In this document: positions 1-8,692 of the stretch, in pieces | How positions within the stretch are numbered: position 1 is the first letter of the stretch | Layout of the letters: every line of letters starts with the position of its first letter | Source: Alistipes sp. | Lineage (GTDB): Bacteria; Bacteroidota; Bacteroidia; Bacteroidales; Rikenellaceae | NCBI GenBank assembly: GCA_017398555.1 | Contig: JAFQFV010000023.1 | Coordinates: 1 to 35,231, forward strand | Length of the DNA stretch: 35,231 nucleotides | Direction of reading: 5' to 3' | Notes under the pieces: generated by a model | Seen by the model: only the letters and a program-made list of their open reading frames with translations | Database searches by the model: none | What the model was told of the DNA's origin: nothing | Position numbers and translations under genes: made by a program

Positions 1-378
1 AAAGAATTAAAAACAGAGTTTTGTTCTCTGCTCAATCCGAAAACGATTGCTGATACTAAAACTTTACAAAAATATTTACATTCCCTCCAAACCTCCCTTT
101 GAAAAAGGGAGGCTTAGTCGCAGAGTTCCTCTGCTCCGGGTGCAACGATTAAGCGGGTTTCCTTGCTACGCAGTACAGCTAACGCAGTAAAAATAGCCAA
201 TGGCTAACGGCTAAAAGCAAGTCCGAGCCTGCACTCCGCTCAATCTGCGCACTGTTTTATCGTCAAAAGTATGCAGATGTGGCACATCGTGAAATAGGAG
301 CGGATGGGACATACTGCGGTATTTCCCATTCGGGACTATGAGGGATGTGATGCAGGTGCGTGCTTTTCACGGTAAAAC
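1..378. repeat. Intergenic repeat element R, copy 1 (left end may be cut by window)
   Basis: This noncoding stretch matches 17424-17779. The core 71-192 aligns to 17495-17616 without gaps and with 4 mismatches in 122 positions; flanks are more diverged. It contains hairpins shared by both copies: CCTCCCTTT/AAAGGGAGG (92-100/104-112), GCAGAG/CTCTGC near 121-135, and TGGGACATAC/GTATTTCCCA (305-314/319-328) inside a longer ATAG...CTAT stem. No convincing reading frame is conserved. Both copies lie just downstream of minus-strand genes (valS, aroA). It resembles a REP-like or composite palindromic intergenic repeat; mobility is not shown. Confidence 0.8.
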
Positions 379-458
379 CAATTTATCGTCAGAGGGTTTG
401 CACTACGTCTAATCGAGGGGACTTTTTGCGTCAGAGTGGTGCAGTTACAACGCTCGGC

Positions 459-514
459 AAAAAATCCCAGCGATGGATAGTACTAAAGCGTACAGCCATT
501 GCTGGGACTTTTTT
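459..514 (-). terminator. Bidirectional intrinsic terminator downstream of valS
   Basis: A 12-bp stem, TCCCAGCGATGG (465-476) with CCATTGCTGGGA (496-507) including one G-T pair, is flanked by six A (459-464) and six T (509-514), so it can terminate from either side. It lies 37 bp beyond the valS stop on the minus strand. Between R copy 1 and this stem (379-458) I see only fragments of repeated sequence and no gene. Confidence 0.85.
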
Positions 515-541
515 GTTAGCGGAAGTAAATGTGCCGCTATC
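511..541. repeat. Short hairpin repeat (TAGCGG...CCGCTA), copy A
   Basis: The sequence TTTTGTTAGCGGAAGTAAAT followed by GTGCCGCTA is closely matched at 34584-34613. Arms TAGCGG (517-522) and CCGCTA (534-539) pair; in the other copy the arms have changed to TAGTG/CACTA while pairing is kept. It sits between the valS terminator and the valS stop codon. Confidence 0.6.
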
Positions 542-550
542 ACGCAAAAA

Positions 551-3178
551 CTATTTTAGAGCGGTGAGCTGCTCCCTAATCGCCGCAATCTTCGCCTCCG
601 CATCCGCCTGCTTAGCACGCTCATTAGCAACTACCTGTGCAGGGGCTGAGGTGACAAAGCGCTCGTTTGAGAGTTTCTTCATAACTGAGACGAGGAAGCC
701 CTCATAGTATGCCAAATCCTTCTCAAGCTTTGCAATCTCCTCCTCGATATTGACGTTATCGCCCATAGGAACGAAGTACTGGGTAGTCTTAACGATAAAG
801 CCGGCATCGGTTGGGTTCTTCTCGGTAACAGGGGTTACGGCAGAGAGGTTACCCATCTTAACAAGCACAGCCTCCGCCTCGCGTGGGTAGTTCTCATCCA
901 GAACGACCTTCAGCTCGATAGCCTCCTTCTGCGGGATATTCTTCTGCTTACGGATGTTACGGATAGCAGAGACAGCCTCCTGCAGCAGTGCAAAGCGAGA
1001 GAGCAACTGCTCATCGACCTGCTCCGCCTTTGGCATTGGGCTGACCATAATAGACTCGCCAGCAGCGCGAGGTGCAAGGTCCTGCCAAATCTCCTCGGTT
1101 ACAAACGGCATAAATGGATGCAGAATGAGCATCAACTCCTCGAAGAAGCGCTTGGTCTGCTCGATAGTTCTTTTATCGGCAGGAGAGCCATATGCAGGCT
1201 TAACAATCTCAAGGTACCAGCCGCTGAAGTCGTCCCAGAAGAGCTTATAGGCAACCATAAGTGCCTCAGAGATGCGGTAGCTGCGGAAGTTATCCTCAAT
1301 CTCGGCAAGGGCTGCGTTCATCTTGGCACGGAACCAAGCAACGGCAACGGCGTTATTCTCGCCCTGTGCGAGGTTTTCATCGACACTCCAGCCATTGATA
1401 AGGCGGTAAGCGTTCCAAATCTTATTACCGAAGTTACGGCCCTGCTCGCAGAGTGCATCGTCGAACATAAGGTCATTACCGGCACTTGAGCAGAGCATCA
1501 TCGCCACGCGGACACCGTCAGCACCATACTGTGCAATAAGGTCGAGCGGGTCTGGTGAGTTACCCAGCTGCTTACTCATCTTACGACCAATCTTATCGCG
1601 CACGATACCTGTGAAATAGACGTTGCGGAACGGCATCTGACCGCGATACTCGTAGCCCGCCATAATCATACGAGCCACCCAGAAGAAGATGATATCCGGA
1701 CCTGTAACAAGGTCATTAGTCGGATAGTAGTACTTTATCTGCTCATTGTCAGGGTTGCGGATACCGTCAAAGACAGAGATAGGCCAGAGCCAAGAGCTGA
1801 ACCAAGTATCGAGCACATCCTCATCCTGACGAAGGTCGGCAAGGGTAAGAGTAGCATCGCCACTCTTCTGCTGCGCAAGGGCAAGCGCCTGCTCGGCAGT
1901 CTCGGCAACTACATAACCACCCTTTGGCAGGTAGTAGGCAGGGATACGCTGACCCCACCACAGCTGACGGCTGATACACCAATCCTTGATATTCTCCATC
2001 CAGTGGCGGTAGGTGTTCTTATACTTCTCAGGCACAAAGCGGATAACATCCTCAAGAACGGCCTTTGTCGCAGGCTTTGCAATCTCTGCCATAGACATAA
2101 ACCACTGCATAGAGAGCTTTGGCTCAATAGCAACGCCTGTACGCTCTGAATAGCCGACATTGTTTGTATATGGCTCGGTCTTCTCCATAAGACCTGCAGC
2201 CTCCAAATCCTTCTCAATCTGCTTGCGGCACTCGAAGCGATCCACGCCAACGTACATACCCACCTTATCGTTGATAGTACCGTCATCGTTGAAGATGTCG
2301 ATGGTCTCAAGGCCATACTTCTCGCCCAGCATATAGTCATTCACGTCGTGTGCAGGGGTAACCTTCAACGCACCTGTACCGAACTCGATATCTACATACT
2401 CATCGCGGATAATCGGAATAGAACGACCCACCAGCGGAACAATCACGCGAGCACCCTCTGGCACATCGGCATAGCGAGGGTCATTCGGGTTGAGGCAGAC
2501 TGCAGTATCACCCAAAATGGTCTCAGGGCGGGTTGTGGCAACGATAATGTTGCGGTCAGTACCCTCAAGCTTGTAGCGCAGGTAGTAGAGCTTACCCTGC
2601 GACTCCTTATATATAACCTCCTCGTCAGAGAGGGCTGTCTTTGCAGATGGGTCCCAATGCACCATACGCACGCCACGGTAAATCTTGCCCTTGTTGTAGA
2701 GGTCGCAGAATACCTTGATAACGCCCTCGGTACGAGCCTCATCCATAGTAAAGCAGGTGCGGTCCCAATCGCAAGATGCACCGAGCTTACGCAGCTGACG
2801 GAGGATAATACCGCCGTGCTTCTCCTTCCACTCCCAAGCGTGGGCAAGGAACTGCTCACGGGTCAGCGACGCCTTGTCGATACCCTCAGCCTTGAGCTTT
2901 GCAACCACCTTCGCCTCAGTAGCGATACTTGCGTGGTCTGTACCGGGCACCCAGCAGGCATTCTTGCCAAGCATACGCGCACGACGCACCAACACATCCT
3001 GAAGGGTATTGTTGAGCATATGACCCATATGGAGCATACCGGTCACATTTGGTGGCGGAATAACGATTGTATAAGGCTCGCGCTCATCAGGCTCCGAGTG
3101 GAAAAGGTTGTGGTCGCACCAATAGTCGTACCACTTCTGTTCAATCTCCTGTGGAGAGTATTTGTCTGCGATTTGCAT
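551..3178 (-). CDS. valS: Valyl-tRNA synthetase
   Basis: This 875-residue cytoplasmic class I aminoacyl-tRNA synthetase charges tRNA-Val with valine. The HIGH signature appears as HMGH (residues 50-53, after PPPNVTGML) and the KMSKS loop as KMSKQ (533-537). The middle of the protein carries the CP1 editing region with TTRPET, and the C-terminus (about 810-875) is the Lys/Glu-rich coiled-coil arm typical of ValRS. Length is normal for bacterial ValRS. The start [10 protein letters not shown] lies about 35 nt downstream of the predicted transcription start. The gene is monocistronic, divergent from lon, with a promoter at 3220-3251 and a terminator at 459-514. Identification is very secure. Confidence 0.98.
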   Translation of the reverse strand: MQIADKYSPQEIEQKWYDYWCDHNLFHSEPDEREPYTIVIPPPNVTGMLHMGHMLNNTLQDVLVRRARMLGKNACWVPGTDHASIATEAKVVAKLKAEGIDKASLTREQFLAHAWEWKEKHGGIILRQLRKLGASCDWDRTCFTMDEARTEGVIKVFCDLYNKGKIYRGVRMVHWDPSAKTALSDEEVIYKESQGKLYYLRYKLEGTDRNIIVATTRPETILGDTAVCLNPNDPRYADVPEGARVIVPLVGRSIPIIRDEYVDIEFGTGALKVTPAHDVNDYMLGEKYGLETIDIFNDDGTINDKVGMYVGVDRFECRKQIEKDLEAAGLMEKTEPYTNNVGYSERTGVAIEPKLSMQWFMSMAEIAKPATKAVLEDVIRFVPEKYKNTYRHWMENIKDWCISRQLWWGQRIPAYYLPKGGYVVAETAEQALALAQQKSGDATLTLADLRQDEDVLDTWFSSWLWPISVFDGIRNPDNEQIKYYYPTNDLVTGPDIIFFWVARMIMAGYEYRGQMPFRNVYFTGIVRDKIGRKMSKQLGNSPDPLDLIAQYGADGVRVAMMLCSSAGNDLMFDDALCEQGRNFGNKIWNAYRLINGWSVDENLAQGENNAVAVAWFRAKMNAALAEIEDNFRSYRISEALMVAYKLFWDDFSGWYLEIVKPAYGSPADKRTIEQTKRFFEELMLILHPFMPFVTEEIWQDLAPRAAGESIMVSPMPKAEQVDEQLLSRFALLQEAVSAIRNIRKQKNIPQKEAIELKVVLDENYPREAEAVLVKMGNLSAVTPVTEKNPTDAGFIVKTTQYFVPMGDNVNIEEEIAKLEKDLAYYEGFLVSVMKKLSNERFVTSAPAQVVANERAKQADAEAKIAAIREQLTALK

Positions 3179-3219
3179 AGTTTATATTGATTTAATTCTT
3201 CTATTTCATTTCCAAACGG

Positions 3220-3251
3220 CAAAGATAACTCTTTTTTTTGTTAAAAACAAA
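3220..3251 (-). promoter_or_regulatory. valS promoter (TTTG-N20-TATCTTTG)
   Basis: On the minus strand a -33 TTTG (3251-3248) is followed by 20 nt and the -7 element TATCTTTG (3227-3220), matching the Bacteroidota primary-sigma consensus TTTG-N19-21-TAnnTTTG. The predicted start point is near 3213, giving a 5' UTR of about 35 nt. The start point is inferred from the consensus, not measured. Confidence 0.75.
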
Positions 3252-3314
3252 AAGGGGCTACAGCGTGGTGGAGTTTTATAACACAATAACTCAAATAACC
3301 GTCGTGCACGCCCC

Positions 3315-3390
3315 CGTTATTTCGTTATTCTGTTATTCTGTTACATTGGACGACCAATTTATTGTCAGAGTGGTGCAAATGCGCCACTAC
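3315..3390. repeat. Small repeats in the valS-lon divergent spacer
   Basis: Two things are visible. Four degenerate 8-bp units (CGTTATTT, CGTTATTC, TGTTATTC, TGTTACAT) run from 3315 to 3346. CCAATTTATTGTCAGAGTGG (from 3354) and the TGCA after it are a diverged copy of 378-400, and GTCAGAGTGGTGCA (3364-3377) also occurs exactly at 430-443. GTGGTGC/GCGCCAC around 3370-3387 can form a hairpin. I see no gene in this spacer. Confidence 0.5.
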
Positions 3391-3420
3391 CACATAAATT
3401 TAACTCTTTTTGGCATCGGG

Positions 3421-3452
3421 TTTGGTATTGTAGGTTCTTTTCACTATCTTTG
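3421..3452 (+). promoter_or_regulatory. lon promoter (TTTG-N20-TATCTTTG)
   Basis: TTTG at 3421-3424, a 20-nt spacer and TATCTTTG at 3445-3452 match the Bacteroidota promoter consensus. The transcription start is expected near 3458, about 40 nt before the lon ATG. Confidence 0.75.
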
Positions 3453-3465
3453 TACGATTATAACC

Positions 3466-3483
3466 GTACTCGTTTACGAGTAC
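3466..3483 (+). promoter_or_regulatory. Dyad/hairpin in the lon 5' UTR
   Basis: GTACTCGT and ACGAGTAC form 8-bp arms around a 2-nt centre (as RNA, a 7-bp stem with a UUUA loop). The dyad lies just downstream of the predicted lon start point. It could be a repressor operator or an mRNA 5' stem; the sequence does not decide. Confidence 0.45.
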
Positions 3484-3498
3484 AAACACTAAAAGACT

Positions 3499-5925
3499 AT
3501 GGCAAAGAAAGATAATGATACATTTTTTGACGACAAAGGTTTTCCTGCGGAGTTAGCTGATCGCAAGTTCCAGGCTATACCCATTGTATCGGGTGACGAT
3601 GACACGATAGAGGATGTCAAGTTGCCTGAGATTTTACCTATTTTGACGCTGCGCAACTCGGTCCTCTTTCCGGGTGCTGTGACCCCGATTACCGTTGGTC
3701 GTGAGAAGAGCATCGCCCTTGTGCGTGCCGTAAATGCGGGTGACGGTCTGCTCGGAGCTGTTCTGCAGCGCAATCCCGAGATTGAGACACCGACACCTGA
3801 CGATATGCACCGCATAGGTACTGCTGCGCGTATTCTGAAGATTCTTGAGATGCCGAATGGCAATCTGACCGTCATTTTGTCGGGTCTTGAGAAGATTGAG
3901 GTGGGCGAGTACATACAGACCGAGCCATTCTTCCGCGCCAAGGTCACTACCCTGCTCGACACCGCTCCCGACAAGAACAACCCTGAGTTTAACGCCCTTG
4001 TGGAGGCTGTACGCGACACGGCGTTGCGTATTATCAGCATCTCGCCAAATATTCCGAAGGAGGCTTCGTTTGCTATCAAGAACATCGACTCGCACCGCGG
4101 AACAATCAACTTCATCTGCTCAAACCTTGAGTTCTCGGATGACGACCGTCAGAGTCTTTTGGAGGCACCGGGTCTGCTTGCCCGTTCGCGCAAGTTACTT
4201 GAGATACTTATCCGCGAGCAGCAGCTGCTTGAGCTTAAGCAGGAGATTCAGGAGAAGGTCAAGAGCGAGATTGACAAGCAGCAGCGCGACTACTACCTCC
4301 AGCAGCAGATGCGCACCATTCAGGAGGAGCTGGGTGACGATGTAAATGGCGATATTGACAAGCTGCGTGAGGCTGCAGCAAAGAAGGTGTGGAAAAAGGA
4401 GATTGCCGAGCTCTTCGAGAAGGAGGTTTCAAAGCTTGAGCGCCTCAACCCTGCCATTGCGGAGTACTCGATACAGATGACCTACCTACACCTTATGCTC
4501 GATTTGCCGTGGGATGAGGTTACTAAGGACAACCTTGACCTCACCTGTGCCCGTCAGCAGCTCGATGCCGACCACTTCGGTCTTGAGGAGGTTAAGGACC
4601 GCATACTTGAGCACCTTGCCGTAATCAAGCTCAAGGGCGATTTGAAGTCGCCAATTCTCTGCCTCTATGGCCCTCCGGGAGTGGGTAAGACCTCACTTGG
4701 TAAGAGTGTGGCTACGGCTCTTGGTCGTAAGTTTGGCCGTATAGCCCTCGGTGGTCTGCACGATGAGAGTGAGATTCGCGGACACCGTCGCACATATATC
4801 GGTGCTATGCCGGGTCGTGTTATTGAGACCATCAAGCGTTGCGGCTCGTCTAACCCTGTAATTATCCTCGATGAGGTGGATAAGATGACCGTCTCTAACC
4901 ACGGCGACCCATCCTCTGCCCTGCTTGAGGTGCTCGACCCTGAGCAGAACACCACCTTCCACGACAACTATCTCGATGTGGAGTACGATCTGTCGAAGGT
5001 GCTCTTTATCGCTACGGCAAACGATATTTCGGCTATCAACCCTGCCCTGCGCGACCGTATGGAGCTGATAAATATCTCAGGCTACATCCTTGAGGATAAG
5101 ATTCAGATTGCCCAGAACCACCTTATTGCCAAGCAGAGCGAGGCACACGGATTGCGTGAGGGTGATATGGTACTCTCGGCGGAGATTCTGAAGAAGATTA
5201 TCTCTGAATATACCCGCGAGTCGGGCGTGCGTTCGCTGGATAAGAATATCGCCAAGCTCGCACGTCATCGCGCCAAGAATATCGCCTTTGAGGAGGCCTA
5301 TACACCTGAAATCTCGGCAGCAGATATCGAGAAGATTCTCGGCAAGCCGAAGTTCCTCAACGAGGAGTACGAGATTAAGGATATGGTCGGCGTTGTTACG
5401 GGTCTTGCCTGGACAGCCGTTGGTGGCGATATACTCTATATCGAGTCGCTGCTCACACCTGGCAAGGGTAAGCTCTCGCTGACAGGTAATCTGGGCGATG
5501 TGATGAAGGAGTCGGCAACTATCGCCTATGAGTGGGTTATGGCACACCATAAGGAGCTGGGTATCGACCCTACGATGTTCGAGAAGAACGACCTGAACAT
5601 CCACGTTCCCGAGGGTGCTGTGCCGAAGGATGGCCCAAGTGCGGGTATTACGATGATTACCTCTATCGTTTCGACCTACACAGGCCGTAAGGTTACCGAG
5701 CGAATTGCTATGACGGGCGAGACAACTCTCCGTGGCCGCGTAACCCCTATCGGTGGCGTTAAGGAGAAGGTGCTGGCTGCCAAGCGCGCAGGTATCACCA
5801 CAATCCTTATCCCAGAGGAGAACCGTAAGGATGTCGAGGAGATTAAACCTGAGTACGTTGAGGGCATTACCTTCCACTATGTACGCACCAACGAGGAGGT
5901 TTTAGAGTTAGCACTCCAAAAGTAA
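3499..5925 (+). CDS. lon: ATP-dependent protease Lon (LonA type)
   Basis: This 808-residue cytoplasmic AAA+ serine protease degrades misfolded and regulatory proteins. The order is an N-terminal substrate-binding domain (starting around ILPILTLRNSVLFPGAVTPI), a long coiled-coil segment rich in Gln/Glu/Lys, the AAA+ module with Walker A GPPGVGKT (Lys397) and Walker B VIILDEVDK, then the protease domain with the Ser-Lys dyad Ser714 (PKDGPSAG) and Lys755 (PIGGVKEK). Length is normal for LonA. The start MAKKDNDTFFDD follows a consensus promoter and a leader dyad. The 167-bp gap to kdsB makes a shared transcript possible but unproven. Confidence 0.98.
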   Translation: MAKKDNDTFFDDKGFPAELADRKFQAIPIVSGDDDTIEDVKLPEILPILTLRNSVLFPGAVTPITVGREKSIALVRAVNAGDGLLGAVLQRNPEIETPTPDDMHRIGTAARILKILEMPNGNLTVILSGLEKIEVGEYIQTEPFFRAKVTTLLDTAPDKNNPEFNALVEAVRDTALRIISISPNIPKEASFAIKNIDSHRGTINFICSNLEFSDDDRQSLLEAPGLLARSRKLLEILIREQQLLELKQEIQEKVKSEIDKQQRDYYLQQQMRTIQEELGDDVNGDIDKLREAAAKKVWKKEIAELFEKEVSKLERLNPAIAEYSIQMTYLHLMLDLPWDEVTKDNLDLTCARQQLDADHFGLEEVKDRILEHLAVIKLKGDLKSPILCLYGPPGVGKTSLGKSVATALGRKFGRIALGGLHDESEIRGHRRTYIGAMPGRVIETIKRCGSSNPVIILDEVDKMTVSNHGDPSSALLEVLDPEQNTTFHDNYLDVEYDLSKVLFIATANDISAINPALRDRMELINISGYILEDKIQIAQNHLIAKQSEAHGLREGDMVLSAEILKKIISEYTRESGVRSLDKNIAKLARHRAKNIAFEEAYTPEISAADIEKILGKPKFLNEEYEIKDMVGVVTGLAWTAVGGDILYIESLLTPGKGKLSLTGNLGDVMKESATIAYEWVMAHHKELGIDPTMFEKNDLNIHVPEGAVPKDGPSAGITMITSIVSTYTGRKVTERIAMTGETTLRGRVTPIGGVKEKVLAAKRAGITTILIPEENRKDVEEIKPEYVEGITFHYVRTNEEVLELALQK

Positions 5926-5995
5926 CAACAGAAAAGTACACTAACCCGTTTTGATTTTAGGTGGAATTTTACCACGCTCGCCGAAGGTCGAGGCG

Positions 5996-6024
5996 ATGGG
6001 ACATACTAAAGGGTATTTCCCATT
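5996..6024. repeat. Isolated hairpin module shared with repeat R
   Basis: TGGGACATAC (5997-6006) and GTATTTCCCA (6013-6022) form the same stem as 305-328 in R copy 1, with a different loop. It stands alone in the 167-bp lon-kdsB gap, where I see no consensus promoter and no gene. Confidence 0.55.
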
Positions 6025-6092
6025 GACGAGAACAAGGTAGCGGCAGTAAAAACCGCATAAAATCGAAACCCAGATTAAAGTGACGACAAATT

Positions 6093-6848
6093 ATGAAGTT
6101 TATAGCAATTATACCGGCAAGATACGCGAGCACAAGATTCCCTGCCAAGCCCCTTGCTATGTTAGGTGGTAAGACCGTTATTGAGCGCGTATATGAGCAG
6201 GTGGCAGGCGTGCTTGATGATGCTGTGGTGGCGACAGACGACAGCCGCATTTACGACGCTGTGAAGGCCTTTGGTGGCAAGGTCGAGATGACATCAACTG
6301 CCCACCGTAGCGGCACTGACCGTTGCTGGGAGGCCTATCAGAAGCAGGGCAAGCAGTACGATGTGGTTATCAATGTGCAGGGCGATGAGCCATTCATCCA
6401 GCGCTCGCAGTTGGAGGCTCTCAAGGGCTGTTTTGCAGACCCTACGACCGACATTGCAACCCTTGTAAAGCCATTCTCGGCAGATGACCCTATCTCTGCC
6501 CTTGAGAATCCGAACTCTCCTAAGGTGGTGATTGACAGAGATATGCGTGCGCTCTACTTCTCCCGCTCGGTTATCCCGTATCTGCGTGGCGTGGAGAGGA
6601 GCGAGTGGCTCAAGCACCACACTTTCTACAAACATATCGGCATCTACGGCTTTAGGGCAGATGTGCTGCGTGCTGTAACCTCATTGCCACAATCAACGCT
6701 TGAGGTTGCAGAGTCGCTTGAGCAGCTGCGTTGGCTTGAGAACGGCTACAAAATCGGTGTCGGCATCTCCGAGGTGGAGACTATCGGCATTGACACCCCA
6801 GAGGACCTTGCCCGTGCTGAGGAGTTTTTGAAGAACTTGAACAGATAA
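6093..6848 (+). CDS. kdsB: 3-deoxy-manno-octulosonate cytidylyltransferase (CMP-KDO synthetase)
   Basis: The 251-residue protein activates KDO by transferring CMP from CTP, giving the donor for lipid A-KDO assembly. The N-terminal nucleotide-binding motif is [22 protein letters not shown], followed by [11 protein letters not shown], the metal-binding region of the family, and [10 protein letters not shown] in the second half. Length matches the usual 245-255 residues. It opens the plus-strand run and is followed after 20 bp by a GH2 glycosidase and then kdsA and kdsD. No consensus promoter was found directly upstream. Confidence 0.97.
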   Translation: MKFIAIIPARYASTRFPAKPLAMLGGKTVIERVYEQVAGVLDDAVVATDDSRIYDAVKAFGGKVEMTSTAHRSGTDRCWEAYQKQGKQYDVVINVQGDEPFIQRSQLEALKGCFADPTTDIATLVKPFSADDPISALENPNSPKVVIDRDMRALYFSRSVIPYLRGVERSEWLKHHTFYKHIGIYGFRADVLRAVTSLPQSTLEVAESLEQLRWLENGYKIGVGISEVETIGIDTPEDLARAEEFLKNLNR

Positions 6849-6868
6849 CAACTTAAAAAACTAATACC

Positions 6869-8692
6869 ATGAAGAAGAACCTTTTAACTCTACTTTTGGC
6901 TGTGGCTGTAGTTGCTACTGCGAGTGCTGAGTGGAAAATCGCAGGCGACAAGATTCGCACCACTTGGGCAGAGAACCTTGACCCGAACAATGTACTTGCT
7001 GAGTACCCACGTCCGCAGCTTGAGCGTAACGAGTGGATGAACCTCAACGGTCTTTGGAGCTACGCCGTAACCGACCTTACAGCGGCAAAGCCAACCACTT
7101 TTGATGGTCAGATACTCGTTCCATTTGCTATCGAGTCGGCACTCTCAGGCGTGCAGAAGCGTGTTACAAAGGATGATATACTCTGGTACGAGCGCACCTT
7201 TACCCTGCCATCTTCTTGGAATGGCAAGCGAGTGATGCTCAACTTCGGCGCTGTAGATTGGAGCTGTGACGTCTATCTGAACGACATCCTTGTCGGCAAC
7301 CACACAGGCGGCTATGCGCCATTCTCACTCGACATTACAGCGGCTCTGACAAAGGGCGAGCAGCGCCTTGTAGTGCGTGTTTGGGACCCTACAGACTCTG
7401 TACACAACCCTGTGGGCAAGCAGCGTCTTAACCCAAGCGGCATCTGGTACACCGCTGTATCGGGCATCTGGCAGACCGTTTGGTTGGAGCCCGTAGCAAA
7501 GACAAACCACATCGAGGGCATTACAACCGACTGCGACATTGTTCGTGGTGAGCTCTATGTGGATGCTGCAACAGCAAACAGCAACGGCACACTTCAGATT
7601 GAGGTGCTCGATGGCGACAAGAGCCTCTACACAACAAAGGTTCTTCCAGGTGTGCGTGCCACACTGCCTATCAAGGATGCCAAGCTCTGGACTCCTGACA
7701 CTCCGCACCTCTACACCCTCAAGCTCTCACTTATCGAGAAGGGTAAGGTGGTAGATAGCGCAAACTCTTATGCTGCCCTGCGTCAGTTCTCTGTTGAGCG
7801 CGACGCTATGGGTCACAAGCGTATGACCCTCAATGGCGCACCTATATTTATGTATGGCCCGCTCGACCAGGGCTGGTGGCCTGACGGACTCTACACTGCA
7901 CCGACAGACGAGGCTCTGCTGAGCGACGTTATCCTTACAAAGGAACTCGGCTTTAACACCATCCGCAAGCATATCAAGGTTGAGCCTGCACGTTGGTACT
8001 ACCACTGCGACCAGCAGGGTATTATCGTATGGCAGGATATGCCGTGCCTTGCCCTCTATAATGGCAACTCAAAGGGCGGTATGTGGGGCCGTAATAACAT
8101 CGGTGGCGGTAGCGACTCACCTGCAACCCGCGAGGAGAAGAACCGCTACTACAAGGAGTGGGCAGAGATTATGGATGCCCTCCGCTTCTTCCCATCTATC
8201 GGTGTTTGGGTACCGTTTAACGAGGCTTGGGGTCAGTTTGACACCGAGACCGTTGCCGAGTGGACAGCAGCCAACGACCCGACACGTCTTATCAATGCTG
8301 CAAGTGGCGGTAACCTGCGTCTGTGCGGCGATATCCTCGATATCCACAACTACCCTGCACCGTCAATGCCGTTCCACAGCTCTGAGTATGTTGTCGTTCT
8401 TGGCGAGTATGGCGGTATCGGCTACCCTATCAAGGAGCACCTGTGGTGGAATAAGCGCAACTGGGGTTATATCCAGTTCAACAACACCGACGAGGTGACT
8501 GACGAGTATGTTAAGTATGCAACTATGCTCAAGCAGTTCATCCCACAGGGTATGGCGGCAGCAATCTACACCCAGACCACTGACGTTGAGGGTGAGGTAA
8601 ATGGCTTTGTCACCTACGACCGCAAGGTTGTCAAGATGGATAAGGCAAAAGTTAAGGCAATCAATACAGAGATTATCAACTTACTGAAGTAA
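6869..8692 (+). CDS. Secreted glycoside hydrolase family 2 protein
   Basis: This 607-residue protein starts with a signal peptide (MKKNLLTLLLAVAVVATASA, cleavage likely before Glu21), so it acts in the periplasm or on the surface. Next come the GH2 sugar-binding jelly-roll domain (about 45-205, with RPQLERNEWMNLNGLW), an immunoglobulin-like domain and a C-terminal TIM barrel. The likely acid/base is Glu452 (VPFNEAWGQF) and the likely nucleophile Glu513 (LGEYGG). GH2 enzymes are beta-galactosidases, beta-glucuronidases, beta-mannosidases and others; the substrate cannot be read from the sequence. Its stop overlaps the kdsA start by one base (TAATG), so it is translationally coupled to KDO synthesis genes, an unexpected place for a glycosidase. 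Confidence 0.9.
   Translation: MKKNLLTLLLAVAVVATASAEWKIAGDKIRTTWAENLDPNNVLAEYPRPQLERNEWMNLNGLWSYAVTDLTAAKPTTFDGQILVPFAIESALSGVQKRVTKDDILWYERTFTLPSSWNGKRVMLNFGAVDWSCDVYLNDILVGNHTGGYAPFSLDITAALTKGEQRLVVRVWDPTDSVHNPVGKQRLNPSGIWYTAVSGIWQTVWLEPVAKTNHIEGITTDCDIVRGELYVDAATANSNGTLQIEVLDGDKSLYTTKVLPGVRATLPIKDAKLWTPDTPHLYTLKLSLIEKGKVVDSANSYAALRQFSVERDAMGHKRMTLNGAPIFMYGPLDQGWWPDGLYTAPTDEALLSDVILTKELGFNTIRKHIKVEPARWYYHCDQQGIIVWQDMPCLALYNGNSKGGMWGRNNIGGGSDSPATREEKNRYYKEWAEIMDALRFFPSIGVWVPFNEAWGQFDTETVAEWTAANDPTRLINAASGGNLRLCGDILDIHNYPAPSMPFHSSEYVVVLGEYGGIGYPIKEHLWWNKRNWGYIQFNNTDEVTDEYVKYATMLKQFIPQGMAAAIYTQTTDVEGEVNGFVTYDRKVVKMDKAKVKAINTEIINLLK

Noticed and set aside
360-707. Possible small gene between repeat R and valS
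   Set aside because: It runs through a terminator hairpin and into the antisense of valS, and is not conserved in repeat R copy 2.
2348-3190. Open frame of 280 codons antisense to valS
   Set aside because: It is a mirror of valS codon use; valS is unambiguous and the frame even covers its start region.
5077-5877. Open frame of 266 codons antisense to lon
   Set aside because: It lies wholly within the Lon AAA+/protease coding region and shows no domain of its own.
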